NCBI RefSeq assembly: GCF_014837295.1
Contig: NZ_JACYHB010000002.1
Span: 248,001-312,000 of the forward strand
Origin: Cellulosimicrobium arenosum
GTDB lineage: Bacteria > Actinomycetota > Actinomycetes > Actinomycetales > Cellulomonadaceae
DNA: 64,000 nucleotides
Direction: 5' to 3'
A program made the translations under genes and the position numbers. Under the pieces are notes generated by a model, which was given only the letters and a program-made list of their open reading frames with translations, was not told where the DNA came from and searched no databases. Position 1 is the stretch's first letter, and the number at the start of each line of letters is the position of its first letter. Below, one piece after another: positions 24,816-35,580 of the stretch.

Positions 24816-25652
24816 ATGACCACCATCACCGCGCCCCGCCCGCACCAGCCCCCCGCCATCGTGTTCGTGCACGGCATGCGCACCTCGAGCAGGATCTGGG
24901 AGCGCCAGGTCGCGCACGTGCGCGCGCTCGGTCACGACGCCGTCGCCGTCGACCTGCCGGCGCACGGCACCCGGCACGGGGAGCGGTTCTCGCTCGCACG
25001 GTCCTTCGAGGTCCTCGACGACGCCGTGGCGTCCTTCGGCCCGGACCGGCCCGTCGTGCTCGTGGGCCTCTCGCTCGGCGGCTACACCTGTCTCGCGTGG
25101 GCCGCACGGCGACCCGCGAACCTCGCCGGTGTGGTCGTCGCGGGCTGCACCTCGGACCCCAAGGGCAAGCCGGTCGCGCTCTTCCGCGACGTGGCCCGTC
25201 TCGTCGTCGCCGGCGGCGGCACGCTCGCCCGTGCCGCGCGCTGGAGCGCCCGCACCAGCGTCGCGGCCTGGGGCACGTTCGCGCGCGGCGCAGGGTCCGT
25301 GCCGGGCGGCGCCGACACGGCCTCGGTGCTGCCGGGCGGGACGGTCACGGCCACCACCGCGCACCGGCCGGGCTGGGGGATCGTCACCGACGCCCTGTCC
25401 CAGCTCGCCGGCCGGTCGTGGCTCCCCCACGTGCGCGCCCTCGACGTCCCGCTGTGGCTCGTCAACGGTGCGCGGGACCGCATGCGGCTCGACGAGCAGC
25501 GCTACCTCGCGGCCGCGGCGGACGCCGCGCTCGTCGTCGTCCCCGGCGCGGGCCACGACGTGAACAGCGAGGCACCGGACGCGTTCAACCGCGTGCTCGG
25601 CCGCGCGCTCGCCGACTTCGGGCGCGGGCGCGGTGCGACACTGGGAGCATGA
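24816..25652 (+). CDS. Alpha/beta-fold hydrolase
   Basis: 278-residue hydrolase: oxyanion HGMRTSSRIW near residue 20, nucleophile elbow GLSLGG (Ser about residue 84), acid in LWLVNGARDRMRLDE near 222 and catalytic His in VPGAGHDVNSEAP near 250. No signal peptide. The cap region (FRDVARLVVAGGGTLARAARWSARTS) is helical. It could be an esterase or lipase-like enzyme; no substrate can be read from the sequence. Its stop overlaps the start of the aminopeptidase P gene (ATGA). Confidence 0.87.
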   Translation: MTTITAPRPHQPPAIVFVHGMRTSSRIWERQVAHVRALGHDAVAVDLPAHGTRHGERFSLARSFEVLDDAVASFGPDRPVVLVGLSLGGYTCLAWAARRPANLAGVVVAGCTSDPKGKPVALFRDVARLVVAGGGTLARAARWSARTSVAAWGTFARGAGSVPGGADTASVLPGGTVTATTAHRPGWGIVTDALSQLAGRSWLPHVRALDVPLWLVNGARDRMRLDEQRYLAAAADAALVVVPGAGHDVNSEAPDAFNRVLGRALADFGRGRGATLGA

Positions 25653-27304
25653 CCGACGCCACCCCCGTCACCCCCGAGACCACCGAGCCACCCGTCGACC
25701 AGGACGTGAGCGAGCGCGGGAGCAACAGGTCCCAGCGCCCCGAGTCCGACGCGTTCAAGGCGTTCGTCACGAGCAGCTGGGCACCGCGCGCCGCGCTCGA
25801 CGTCGAGCCCGCGCGTGCCGCGCCGTTCGCCGCGGCACGGCGGGCGATGCTGTCGGAACGCTTCCCCGGCGCCCGCCTCGTCATCCCGGCGGGCCCGCTG
25901 CGGGTGCGCTCCAACGACACCGACTACCGCTTCCGCCCGCACTCGGCCTTCGCGCACCTCACCGGGACCGGCTGGGACACCGACCCGGACACGGTGCTCG
26001 TCCTGCACCCGGTGGAACCCGGCACGGGCGACAGCGGCGGTCGTGGTGGCGAGGACGGCTCAGGCCGCAGCGCCCATCGCGCGGTGCTGTACGTGCGGCC
26101 GCTCGCCGCGCGCGACACGGAGGAGTTCTACGCCGACGCCCGGTACGGCGAGTTCTGGGTCGGGGCCCGGCCGTCGCTCGACGACGTCGCGACGCGCACG
26201 GGCATCGACGCCCGCCACGTCGACGGCCTGCGCGACGCGCTCGCGAAGGACGTCGGCGCCGACGGCGTGGCGCTGCTCGTCGTCACCGGTGCGGACGAGG
26301 CGGTCGAGGACCTCGTGGACGCGATCCGCGCCGAGTCCGGCCTCGACGGCACGACGCAGGACGCGGGGGCCCGGGTCGAGGACGAGCAGGTCACCGAGGC
26401 GCAGTGGCTCGAACGTGCACGGATCGCGTACCAGCGCACCGACGCGGCACTCGTCGAGGCGGTCTCGGAGCTGCGGCTCGTCAAGGACGCCCACGAGGTC
26501 GAGCAGATGCGCGACGCCGTCGCCGCGACGATCGCGGGCTTCTCGGAGGTCGTGCGGAACCTGCCGCGCGCGCTCGGGCACCGACGCGGCGAGCGTGTCG
26601 TCGAGACGACGTTCGACGCGCACGCGCGCCTCGAGGGCAACGCCGTCGGCTACGAGACCATCGCCGCGGCCGGCGACCACGCCACGACGCTGCACTGGAT
26701 CCGCAACGACGGGGCCGTGCGTCCGGGCGAGCTCGTGCTGCTCGACGCCGGGGTGGAGGTCGACTCGCTCTACACGGCCGACGTGACCCGGACGCTGCCC
26801 GTGGACGGCGAGTACACCGACGTGCAGCGGCGCGTGTACCAGGCGGTGCTCGACGCCGCCGACGCGGCCTTCGCCGCCGCCGTGCCCGGGGCCCGGTTCC
26901 GCGACGTGCACGCCGCCGCGATGGAGGTGGTCGCGGCCCGCCTCGAGGAGTGGGGCCTGCTCCCGGTGAGCGCCGAGGAGTCGCTGTCGCCCGACGGGCA
27001 GCAGCACCGCCGCTGGATGGTCCACGGCACGAGCCACCACCTGGGCCTCGACGTGCACGACTGCGCGCAGGCCCGTCGTGATCTCTACGTCGACGGCGTG
27101 ATCGAGCCCGGCATGGTCTTCACCATCGAGCCCGGGCTGTACTTCAAGGCCGACGACCTCGCTGTCCCTGCCGAGTACCGCGGCATCGGCGTGCGCATCG
27201 AGGACGACGTGCTCGTGACGGCGGACGGGAACGAGAACCTGTCCGCCGCGCTCCCGCGACGGCCCGAGGACGTCGAGGCCTGGATGGCGTCGCTGCGCGA
27301 CTGA
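25649..27304 (+). CDS. pepP: Xaa-Pro aminopeptidase (aminopeptidase P)
   Basis: 551-residue M24 metallopeptidase. An N-terminal creatinase-like domain (FRPHSAFAHLTG, residues about 90-110) is followed by the pita-bread catalytic domain. Ligands: LLDAGVEVDSLYTADVTR (two Asp), HGTSHHLGLDVHD (His), MVFTIEPGLYF (Glu) and IGVRIEDDVLV (Glu). It removes an N-terminal residue preceding proline and acts in the cytosol. The first 45 residues are low-complexity and acidic. ATG 25649 overlaps the preceding hydrolase stop by 4 bases, so the two are translationally coupled. Confidence 0.93.
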   Translation: MTDATPVTPETTEPPVDQDVSERGSNRSQRPESDAFKAFVTSSWAPRAALDVEPARAAPFAAARRAMLSERFPGARLVIPAGPLRVRSNDTDYRFRPHSAFAHLTGTGWDTDPDTVLVLHPVEPGTGDSGGRGGEDGSGRSAHRAVLYVRPLAARDTEEFYADARYGEFWVGARPSLDDVATRTGIDARHVDGLRDALAKDVGADGVALLVVTGADEAVEDLVDAIRAESGLDGTTQDAGARVEDEQVTEAQWLERARIAYQRTDAALVEAVSELRLVKDAHEVEQMRDAVAATIAGFSEVVRNLPRALGHRRGERVVETTFDAHARLEGNAVGYETIAAAGDHATTLHWIRNDGAVRPGELVLLDAGVEVDSLYTADVTRTLPVDGEYTDVQRRVYQAVLDAADAAFAAAVPGARFRDVHAAAMEVVAARLEEWGLLPVSAEESLSPDGQQHRRWMVHGTSHHLGLDVHDCAQARRDLYVDGVIEPGMVFTIEPGLYFKADDLAVPAEYRGIGVRIEDDVLVTADGNENLSAALPRRPEDVEAWMASLRD

Positions 27305-27367
27305 CCGGCGTCACCGGCACGAACCGGCGTCACCGACCTGCGGCCGGTCCCGCGCAGCCGGTCCGCG

Positions 27368-27413
27368 CGCCCCCGCCTCCCGCCTCGTACCCAGCGTCAG
27401 GCGGGCGGGGGCG
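27368..27413. terminator. Possible bidirectional terminator between pepP and stress-protein gene
   Basis: CGCCCCCGCC (27368-27377) pairs with GGCGGGGGCG (27404-27413); a GCCT/AGGC pair lies inside. It overlaps the 3' end of the general-stress gene. GC richness of the region lowers confidence. Confidence 0.45.
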
Positions 27414-28164
27414 TGCGGCCCGGCTCGTCCTCGGCCGGCGGCGCGTCCGACGTCGGCCGCATGGCGCCGTAGCGCGGCTCGCCGCTCGGGGTGGTCCAGC
27501 GCGGGTCGGGCGTCCGCTCGGGCCCGGGCTGGTCCGACGCGGTGGTCTGCGGCGGCTGGGCGGACGGCTGCTGGGCGGAGGGCTGCTGGGCGGAGGGCTG
27601 CGGCGGCGGTGCGCCCCACGTGGGGTTCGCCGGCGGCTGCGCGGACGCGCCCGGGGTCGCGGCTCCCGTGACGCGGACGCCGCTCGCGGCGTCGGGCAGC
27701 TGGGACAGGAGCTGGCGCGCCTCGCCGGCCCGCTCCGACGCGCACAGGATCGCGTACGACGACGCGACGATCTGGCTCGAGGACGTGAAGTCGCGCCGAC
27801 CCTGCGTGAGCGCGTAGGACAGCACGGAGAACAGCAGACCGAAGCCCGCACCGATCGCGATCGCAGTCAGCACGACGGCTCCGCCCGCGGAGAAGATGTA
27901 GAGCAGCAGTCCGACGAACAGGCCGAACCATGCGCCGGAGAGCGCGCCCGCGAGCGCGACCCGGCCGTAGGTGAGGCGGCCCATGACCCGCTCGACCATC
28001 TTGAGGTCGGCCCCGACGATCGTGACGAGCTCGACCGCGAACTTGCTGTCGGACAGGTAGTCGACCGCCTTCTGCGCCTCGAGGTAGGTCGCGTACGACG
28101 CGATCTCCTCGCCACGTGGCGGGGTCGGGACACGAGGGGCGGCGTTCTGGCGAGACATGCTCAT
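27397..28164 (-). CDS. General-stress (YflT/DUF1269-like) membrane protein
   Basis: 255-residue protein. Residues 1-75 match the general-stress ferredoxin-like module (ASYATYLEAQKAVDYLSDSKFAVELVTIVGADLKMVERV); two membrane segments at about 75-125 form a Gly-rich hairpin (GALSGAWFGLFVGLLLYIF and AIAIGAGFGLLFSVLSY); the C-terminal third is a Pro/Gln-rich tail with a QPSAQ repeat encoded by three 15-bp tandem units. ATG 28164 is preceded at 6 nt by GACACT, a weaker version of the leaderless -10 pattern. It is divergent from the MgtE-like gene, as I recall for Rv1234/Rv1232c. Function unknown. Confidence 0.8.
   Translation of the reverse strand: MSMSRQNAAPRVPTPPRGEEIASYATYLEAQKAVDYLSDSKFAVELVTIVGADLKMVERVMGRLTYGRVALAGALSGAWFGLFVGLLLYIFSAGGAVVLTAIAIGAGFGLLFSVLSYALTQGRRDFTSSSQIVASSYAILCASERAGEARQLLSQLPDAASGVRVTGAATPGASAQPPANPTWGAPPPQPSAQQPSAQQPSAQPPQTTASDQPGPERTPDPRWTTPSGEPRYGAMRPTSDAPPAEDEPGRTPPPA
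27556..27600. repeat. 15-bp coding minisatellite in stress-protein gene
   Basis: Three head-to-tail copies of CTGGGCGGASGGCTG at 27556, 27571 and 27586. They encode the repeating QPSAQ block of the tail and could vary in copy number between strains. Confidence 0.85.
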
Positions 28165-28240
28165 GCGCACAGTGTCCCCCACCGGACCCTGCGACGCGAG
28201 GACGACGGGCGAGCCATCGGCGCCGCGTGCGCCGGGTGCG

Positions 28241-28246
28241 TAGGCT
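28241..28246 (+). promoter_or_regulatory. -10 box of leaderless MgtE-like gene
   Basis: TAGGCT, 6 nt before GTG 28253. Confidence 0.55.
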
Positions 28247-28252
28247 GGCGCC

Positions 28253-29566
28253 GTGAGCGCATCCACCACCGTCTTCGTCGCGCGCCTCGCCGGGACCAGC
28301 GTGTTCGACCCCATCGGGGACCAGGTCGGGCGCGTGCGCGACGTCGTCGTGCTCGTGCGCCCCAAGGGCGCCCCCCGCGCGGTCGGGCTCGTCGTCGAGG
28401 TCGCTGGTCGCAAACGGGTGTTCCTCCCGCTCACCCGCGTGACGAGCATCGACGCCGGGCAGGTGATCTCGACCGGGGTGGTGAACATGCGCCGGTTCGA
28501 GCAGCGTGCGCTGGAGACGCTCGCCGTCGGCGAGCTGCTGGAACGCCGCGTCGAGCTCGTCGACGGGTCCGGCGGCGCCACCGTGGAGGACCTCGCGATG
28601 GAGCGCCAGCGCACCGGGGACTGGCTCGTCACGCAGCTCTACGTGCGCCGTCAGACCCAGCACAAGGGCACGTTGCGGCTGCGTCGTCGCGGGGACACCT
28701 TCGTGGTGCCCGTCGACGCGGTGACCGGGCTCGCGGCCACCGACGGCGCCCAGGGCGCCGCGATGCTGCTCGCCGCGTACGACGACATGAAGCCCGCCGA
28801 CCTCGCCGACGTCATCCACGACCTCGCCGACGCGCGCCGCCTCGAGGTCGCGGTCGCGCTCGACGACGAACGCCTCGCGGACGTCCTCGAGGAGCTCCCG
28901 GAGGACGACCAGGTCGCGATCCTCTCGGGCCTCGACAACGACCGTGCCGCGGACGTGCTGGAGGCCATGCAGCCCGACGACGCGGCCGACCTGCTGCACG
29001 AGCTGCCCGAGGCCCAGGCGTCCGAGCTCCTCGAGCTCATGGAGCCGTCGGAGGCGCGCGACGTGCGGCGGCTGCTCGCCTACGACGAGGACACCGCGGG
29101 CGGTCTGATGACGTCCGAGCCGGTGGTCCTCGGCCCGGAGACGACGATCGCGACCGCGCTCGCGCAGATCCGCCGCAAGGATCTCGCGCCCGCGCTCGCC
29201 TCGATGGTCTTCGTCGCCCGGCCGCCGCTGGAGACGCCGACGGGGCGGTTCCTCGGCGTCGCGCACTTCCAGCGCCTGCTGCGCGAGCCCCCGCACGCCG
29301 CCGTGGGCTCCGTGCTCGACTCCGACGTCGAAGGAGTGTCCCCCGACGCGCCACTCGGTCGCGTGACCAGGATCCTCGCGACGTACGACCTGCTCTGCGT
29401 CCCCGTGCTCGACTCCCAGAAGCGGCTCCTGGGCGCGATCAGCGTCGACGACGTGCTCGACCACATGCTGCCCGACGACTGGCGCGAGAGCGACGAGGAC
29501 CCTGCGGTCGAGTCGTCGCGCGACGAGACGGTCCTGCGGTCGAGGGCGGAGCGTGCACGTGGCTGA
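28253..29566 (+). CDS. Soluble MgtE N-terminal/CBS-domain protein with PRC-barrel
   Basis: 437-residue protein without any membrane helix. Residues 1-170 resemble a PRC-barrel-like region (GTSVFDPIGDQVGRVRDVVVL). Residues about 175-280 are the MgtE N-terminal superhelix (repeats such as DLADVIHDLADARRLEVAVALDDERLADVLEELPEDDQ), and 290-415 hold a CBS pair (GGLMTSEPVVL..., LLGAISVDDVLDHML). In MgtE these two domains sense cytosolic Mg2+ and gate a membrane pore; the pore is missing here. The next gene, a DUF1003 membrane protein, overlaps its end. Together they may form a split sensor-membrane unit. Confidence 0.88.
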   Translation: MSASTTVFVARLAGTSVFDPIGDQVGRVRDVVVLVRPKGAPRAVGLVVEVAGRKRVFLPLTRVTSIDAGQVISTGVVNMRRFEQRALETLAVGELLERRVELVDGSGGATVEDLAMERQRTGDWLVTQLYVRRQTQHKGTLRLRRRGDTFVVPVDAVTGLAATDGAQGAAMLLAAYDDMKPADLADVIHDLADARRLEVAVALDDERLADVLEELPEDDQVAILSGLDNDRAADVLEAMQPDDAADLLHELPEAQASELLELMEPSEARDVRRLLAYDEDTAGGLMTSEPVVLGPETTIATALAQIRRKDLAPALASMVFVARPPLETPTGRFLGVAHFQRLLREPPHAAVGSVLDSDVEGVSPDAPLGRVTRILATYDLLCVPVLDSQKRLLGAISVDDVLDHMLPDDWRESDEDPAVESSRDETVLRSRAERARG

Positions 29567-30074
29567 CCGTCTGGACACGCCGCGCTCGTCGCGGCGCTCG
29601 CTGCTTCCCCGCGTCCGCGTCGACCAGGACGCCGTCGGCAGGATCACCGAGGGTGTCGCGCGATTCCTCGGCACGCCCCGCTTCCTCGTGTACCTCACCG
29701 TGTTCTGCGCCGCCTGGCTCGTGTGGAACGCGTGGGGTCCCGAGGAGCTGCGGTTCGACAACGCGGCCAACGGCTTCACCGCGCTCACCCTGATGCTGTC
29801 GCTGCAGGCCTCCTACGCGGCGCCTCTCATCCTGCTCGCCCAGAACCGGCAGGACGACCGCGACCGCGTCACCGCGGAGCAGGACCGCCAGCGTGCCGAG
29901 CGCAACCTCGCCGACACGGAGTACCTCGCGCGCGAGATGGCGGCGCTGCGCATCGCGCTGAGCGAGGTCGCGACGCGCGACTTCGTGCGGTCCGAGATCC
30001 GCAACCTGCTCGAGGAGCTCGAGGAGAAGTCGGCGAGACCGGCCCGGAACGACGAGGCCGCGCCGCGGGAGTGA
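29559..30074 (+). CDS. DUF1003 membrane protein
   Basis: 171-residue protein: basic N-terminus, two membrane segments at about 37-58 (FLVYLTVFCAAWLVWNAW) and 70-90 (GFTALTLMLSLQASYAAPLILLAQNRQDDRD), then a charged helix likely to form a coiled coil (ERNLADTEYLAREMAALRIALSEVATRDFVRSEI). LMLSLQASYAAPLILLAQNRQ is the DUF1003 signature. GTG 29559 is chosen over 29553 because AGGGCGGAG lies 7-8 nt before it. It overlaps the MgtE-like gene by 8 bases. Function unknown; a role beside Mg2+ sensing is inferred only from context. Confidence 0.88.
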   Translation: MADRLDTPRSSRRSLLPRVRVDQDAVGRITEGVARFLGTPRFLVYLTVFCAAWLVWNAWGPEELRFDNAANGFTALTLMLSLQASYAAPLILLAQNRQDDRDRVTAEQDRQRAERNLADTEYLAREMAALRIALSEVATRDFVRSEIRNLLEELEEKSARPARNDEAAPRE

Positions 30075-30142
30075 CGGACGGAGCGGTTCGCGGCGAGCGC
30101 CCTGCGTCTGGCCCCGGGCTCCGCGTCGGCCCGGTGCCGACC

Positions 30143-30148
30143 TACGAT
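30143..30148 (+). promoter_or_regulatory. -10 box of leaderless mrp
   Basis: TACGAT, 6 nt before ATG 30155. Confidence 0.55.
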
Positions 30149-30154
30149 GGAGCC

Positions 30155-31315
30155 ATGCCCGACGCCCGCACCGCCCAGCTCGAGGACGCGGTCCGCGCCG
30201 CCCTCGCGACCGTCCTCGACCCGGAGATCCGCCGCCCCGTCACGGAGCTCGGGATGGTGCGCTCGGTCGACCTGGAGGAGCGCGGGGGGGCCGCCGCCGT
30301 CACGGTGGGGGTCGACCTCACCGTCACGACGTGCCCGATGCGCGACACGCTCGTGCGCGACGTCACGGCGGCGGTGCGCGCGGTCGAGGGTGTCGCGGAC
30401 GTGCAGGTCGAGCTGGGCGTCATGACCGCCGAGCAACGGGCCGACCTGCGCACGATGCTGCGTGGCGGCGTCGGTGAGCCGGAGATCCCGTTCGCCAAGC
30501 CGGACTCGCTGACGAAGGTCTACGCGGTCGCGTCGGGCAAGGGCGGGGTCGGCAAGTCGTCCGTGACGGCGAACCTCGCGGTCGCGCTCGCGCAGGACGG
30601 GCTGTCCGTCGGTGTGGTCGACGCCGACATCTACGGGTTCTCCATCCCGCGCATGCTCGGGGTGGACCGGCAGCCGACGCGCGTGGACAACATGCTCCTC
30701 CCCCCGATCGCGCACGGGGTCAAGGTCGTGTCCATCGGCATGTTCGTGCCGCCGGGCCAGCCGGTGGTCTGGCGCGGGCCCATGCTGCACCGTGCCCTCC
30801 AGCAGTTCCTCGCCGACGTCTACTGGGGCGACCTCGACGTCCTCCTGCTCGATCTGCCGCCCGGGACCGGGGACATCGCGATCTCCGTCGCCCAGCTCCT
30901 GCCGGGCAGCGAGATCGTCGTCGTGACCACTCCCCAGGTCGCCGCGGCCGAGGTCGCCGAGCGGGCAGGCTCGGTCGCGATGCAGACGCAGCAGGGCGTC
31001 GTCGGCGTGGTGGAGAACATGTCGTGGCTCACCCAGCCCGACGGGTCCCGCCTCGAGCTGTTCGGCTCGGGCGGGGGCGAGCGGGTCGCGACGAACCTCT
31101 CGCACGCGATCGGGACCGACGTCCCCCTCCTGGGTCAGGTGCCCCTCGACGTGACGCTGCGCGAGGCCGGCGACGGCGGCACGCCCGTGGTGCTCGCCGC
31201 TCCCGGGTCGCCGGCCGCCGTCGCGCTGCGCGACATCGCCGGCGGGCTCTCGCGCCGACCGCGCGGGCTCGCGGGCCGCTCGCTCGGCGTCACGGTGGTC
31301 GGGTCCGGGAGCTGA
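30155..31315 (+). CDS. mrp: Mrp/ApbC/NBP35-family Fe-S carrier ATPase
   Basis: 386-residue P-loop protein. Residues 1-95 form a MIP18/DUF59 domain with its conserved TTCPMRD. The deviant Walker A SGKGGVGKSS starts near residue 126, VDADIYGFSIPRMLG follows, then LLDLPPGTGD and VTTPQVAAAEVAERAGSM-like blocks. The usual CxxC of eukaryotic NBP35 is not seen near the C-terminus (the segment reads VENMSWLTQPDGSRLELFGSGGG), as in other actinobacterial forms. It is proposed to carry or insert Fe-S clusters. Downstream of the DUF1003 gene, an order I recall from mycobacteria. Confidence 0.92.
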   Translation: MPDARTAQLEDAVRAALATVLDPEIRRPVTELGMVRSVDLEERGGAAAVTVGVDLTVTTCPMRDTLVRDVTAAVRAVEGVADVQVELGVMTAEQRADLRTMLRGGVGEPEIPFAKPDSLTKVYAVASGKGGVGKSSVTANLAVALAQDGLSVGVVDADIYGFSIPRMLGVDRQPTRVDNMLLPPIAHGVKVVSIGMFVPPGQPVVWRGPMLHRALQQFLADVYWGDLDVLLLDLPPGTGDIAISVAQLLPGSEIVVVTTPQVAAAEVAERAGSVAMQTQQGVVGVVENMSWLTQPDGSRLELFGSGGGERVATNLSHAIGTDVPLLGQVPLDVTLREAGDGGTPVVLAAPGSPAAVALRDIAGGLSRRPRGLAGRSLGVTVVGSGS

Positions 31316-31362
31316 GCGCACCGACGTCGCGGGTGGTGCGCCGGCGTCGACGGACTTCCCAG

Positions 31363-31416
31363 GTGTTCGGTCGTGTTCGATCGTGTTGGAATTATCGGCG
31401 ATCTGGACAATACTGT
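31363..31416 (+). promoter_or_regulatory. Promoter and direct-repeat operator of deoR-galTK
   Basis: Three direct repeats 10 bp apart: GTGTTCGGTC (31363), GTGTTCGATC (31373) and GTGTTGGAAT (31383). The third covers a TTGGAA -35 (31386-31391); TACTGT at 31411-31416 is the -10, 5 nt before ATG 31422. DeoR-family repressors often bind direct repeats, so autorepression by the next gene is likely. Confidence 0.6.
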
Positions 31417-31421
31417 GCACC

Positions 31422-32195
31422 ATGCTCGCATCGCAGCGTCAGGAACGGATCCTCGCCGAGGTACGTGACCAGGGGGCCGTGCGCATCGCCGACCTCACCC
31501 GAGAGCTCGAGGTCTCCGACATGACGGTCCGCCGGGACCTCATGGAGCTCGCCGACCAAGGCCTGGTCCGCAAGGTGCACGGGGGCGCAGTCTCCCCGCA
31601 CACCACCGCGCACGAGCCGGGGTTCGCCGCGAAGAGCGGCCGCGAGGCCGGCGAGAAGCGCGTGATCGCGGAGGCCGCGGCGCGGCTCATCGCCCCCAGC
31701 TCGTCGATCGCGCTCAGCGCAGGCACGACGACGCACCTCCTGGCCGCGCAGATCGTCGCGTCGCCCGACCTTCGCCCCCTCACCGTCGTCACCAACTCCC
31801 TCCCCGTGGCCGAGACGCTCTACCGCGCCAACGACCCGCGACTCGAGGTGATCCTCACCGGCGGCTCCCGGACGCCCTCGGACGCGCTCGTCGGACCGCT
31901 CGCCGAGGCTGCTCTGGTGGGCCTGCGGGTCGACCAGACGTTCCTCGGTGCGCACGGCGTCGACCCCGACGTCGGGCTCACCACGCCGAACCTCGACGAG
32001 GCGGCGACCAACCGGGCGCTCATCCACTGCGCTGGGCGCACCGTCGTCCTGGCCGACCACACCAAGTGGCACACGACCGGGTTGCGGGTGTTCGCCACCT
32101 TCGCGGACGTCGACGTGCTGGTGACCGACTCCGGGCTGCCCACCGACGCACGCACCCGGGTCGACGACCTGGTCGAGCAGCTCGTGGTCGCCTGA
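31422..32195 (+). CDS. DeoR-family repressor, probably of galactose genes
   Basis: 257-residue regulator: DeoR HTH in residues 5-60 (RQERILAEVRDQGAVRIADLTRELEVSDMTVRRDLMELADQGLVRKVHGGA) and a sugar-phosphate-sensing DeoRC domain with SAGTTTHLLA, NSLPVAETLY, LTGGSRTPSDALVGPLAE, TFLGAHGVD and the final VLADHTKWHTTG. It is 49 bp upstream of the galT-galK fusion and is probably its repressor, released by a galactose-derived phosphate. Direct repeats in its own promoter are the likely operator. Confidence 0.92.
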   Translation: MLASQRQERILAEVRDQGAVRIADLTRELEVSDMTVRRDLMELADQGLVRKVHGGAVSPHTTAHEPGFAAKSGREAGEKRVIAEAAARLIAPSSSIALSAGTTTHLLAAQIVASPDLRPLTVVTNSLPVAETLYRANDPRLEVILTGGSRTPSDALVGPLAEAALVGLRVDQTFLGAHGVDPDVGLTTPNLDEAATNRALIHCAGRTVVLADHTKWHTTGLRVFATFADVDVLVTDSGLPTDARTRVDDLVEQLVVA

Positions 32196-32244
32196 CCGCC
32201 CGCGCGAACCGACCCCTCCCGCACGAGAACGCGAACGGAACCGC

Positions 32245-34710
<2,466 letters not shown>

Positions 34711-34732
34711 GCCGACCAGCAGGCCGCTCCCG

Positions 34733-35542
34733 TCAGAGGTCGTACGTGACGAGGAGCGGCGCGTGGTCGCTCCACCGCTCGGCGTGCGACGGCGCCCGGT
34801 CCACCTCGACCTTGACGGTACGGTCCGCGAGCGCGGGCGTCGCGAGCTGGTAGTCGATCCGCCAGCCCGCGTCGTTGTCGAACGCCCGGCCTCGCCACGA
34901 CCACCACGTGAAGGGTCCGGGCCCCTCGCCGCCGTGGACACGACCGAGGTCGACGAGGCCGACGTCGTCGAGCCACCTGTCGACGTACGCGCGCTCCTCG
35001 GGCAGGAACCCGGCGTTCTTCAGGTTGCCCTTCCAGTTCTTGATGTCCGCGTTGCGGTGCGCGATGTTGAGGTCGCCCGCCAGGACGGCGCGCCCGCCGC
35101 CCGCGGCGATCTCGCGCAGCCGCGCCGTGACCCGCTCGAGGTACGCGTACTTGCGCGTCATGGTCTCGGGGCGGCTCACGGTGCCGGAGTGGATGTAGGC
35201 CGAGACGACCGTCAGCGAGGTCCCGTCCGCGAGCTCGACGTCGGCCTCGATCCAGCGCCCGGAGTCGACCGGGTCCGCCTCCGACCCAGGACCGAGACCC
35301 ACGCGGACCGCGCGCAACGGCAGTCGCGACGCGACGGCGACGCCCGCGCGGCCCTTGACGTCGCTCGCCTGGTGCGCGACGTGCCAGCCCGCGAGCAGGT
35401 CGTGCACGACGGCGTCCGGCGCGCGCACCTCCTGCAGGAGCAGGACGTCGGGCGTCCGGGAGTCGATCCAGGCGGGCATCCCACGCCGGGCGGCGGCACG
35501 GATCCCGTTCACGTTGGCGGTAGCGATCGTCAGCACCGGCAC
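34733..35542 (-). CDS. xthA: Exodeoxyribonuclease III / AP endonuclease
   Basis: 269-residue EEP-fold nuclease. Landmarks: TANVNGIRAA (Asn), LLQEVRAPD (catalytic Glu, about residue 38), SAYIHSGT, AGDLNIAHRNADIKNWKGNLKNAGF (Asp-Asn), WRIDYQLAT and WSDHAPLLVTYDL (Asp-His). It cleaves at abasic sites and removes 3' blocks in base-excision repair. GTG 35542 or GTG 35536 could be the start; the longer is given. Convergent with galTK with a 22 bp gap. Confidence 0.92.
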   Translation of the reverse strand: MPVLTIATANVNGIRAAARRGMPAWIDSRTPDVLLLQEVRAPDAVVHDLLAGWHVAHQASDVKGRAGVAVASRLPLRAVRVGLGPGSEADPVDSGRWIEADVELADGTSLTVVSAYIHSGTVSRPETMTRKYAYLERVTARLREIAAGGGRAVLAGDLNIAHRNADIKNWKGNLKNAGFLPEERAYVDRWLDDVGLVDLGRVHGGEGPGPFTWWSWRGRAFDNDAGWRIDYQLATPALADRTVKVEVDRAPSHAERWSDHAPLLVTYDL

Positions 35543-35580
35543 ATCCCATCACACGCCACCGACGCGCGCGGCGTCGAGGA

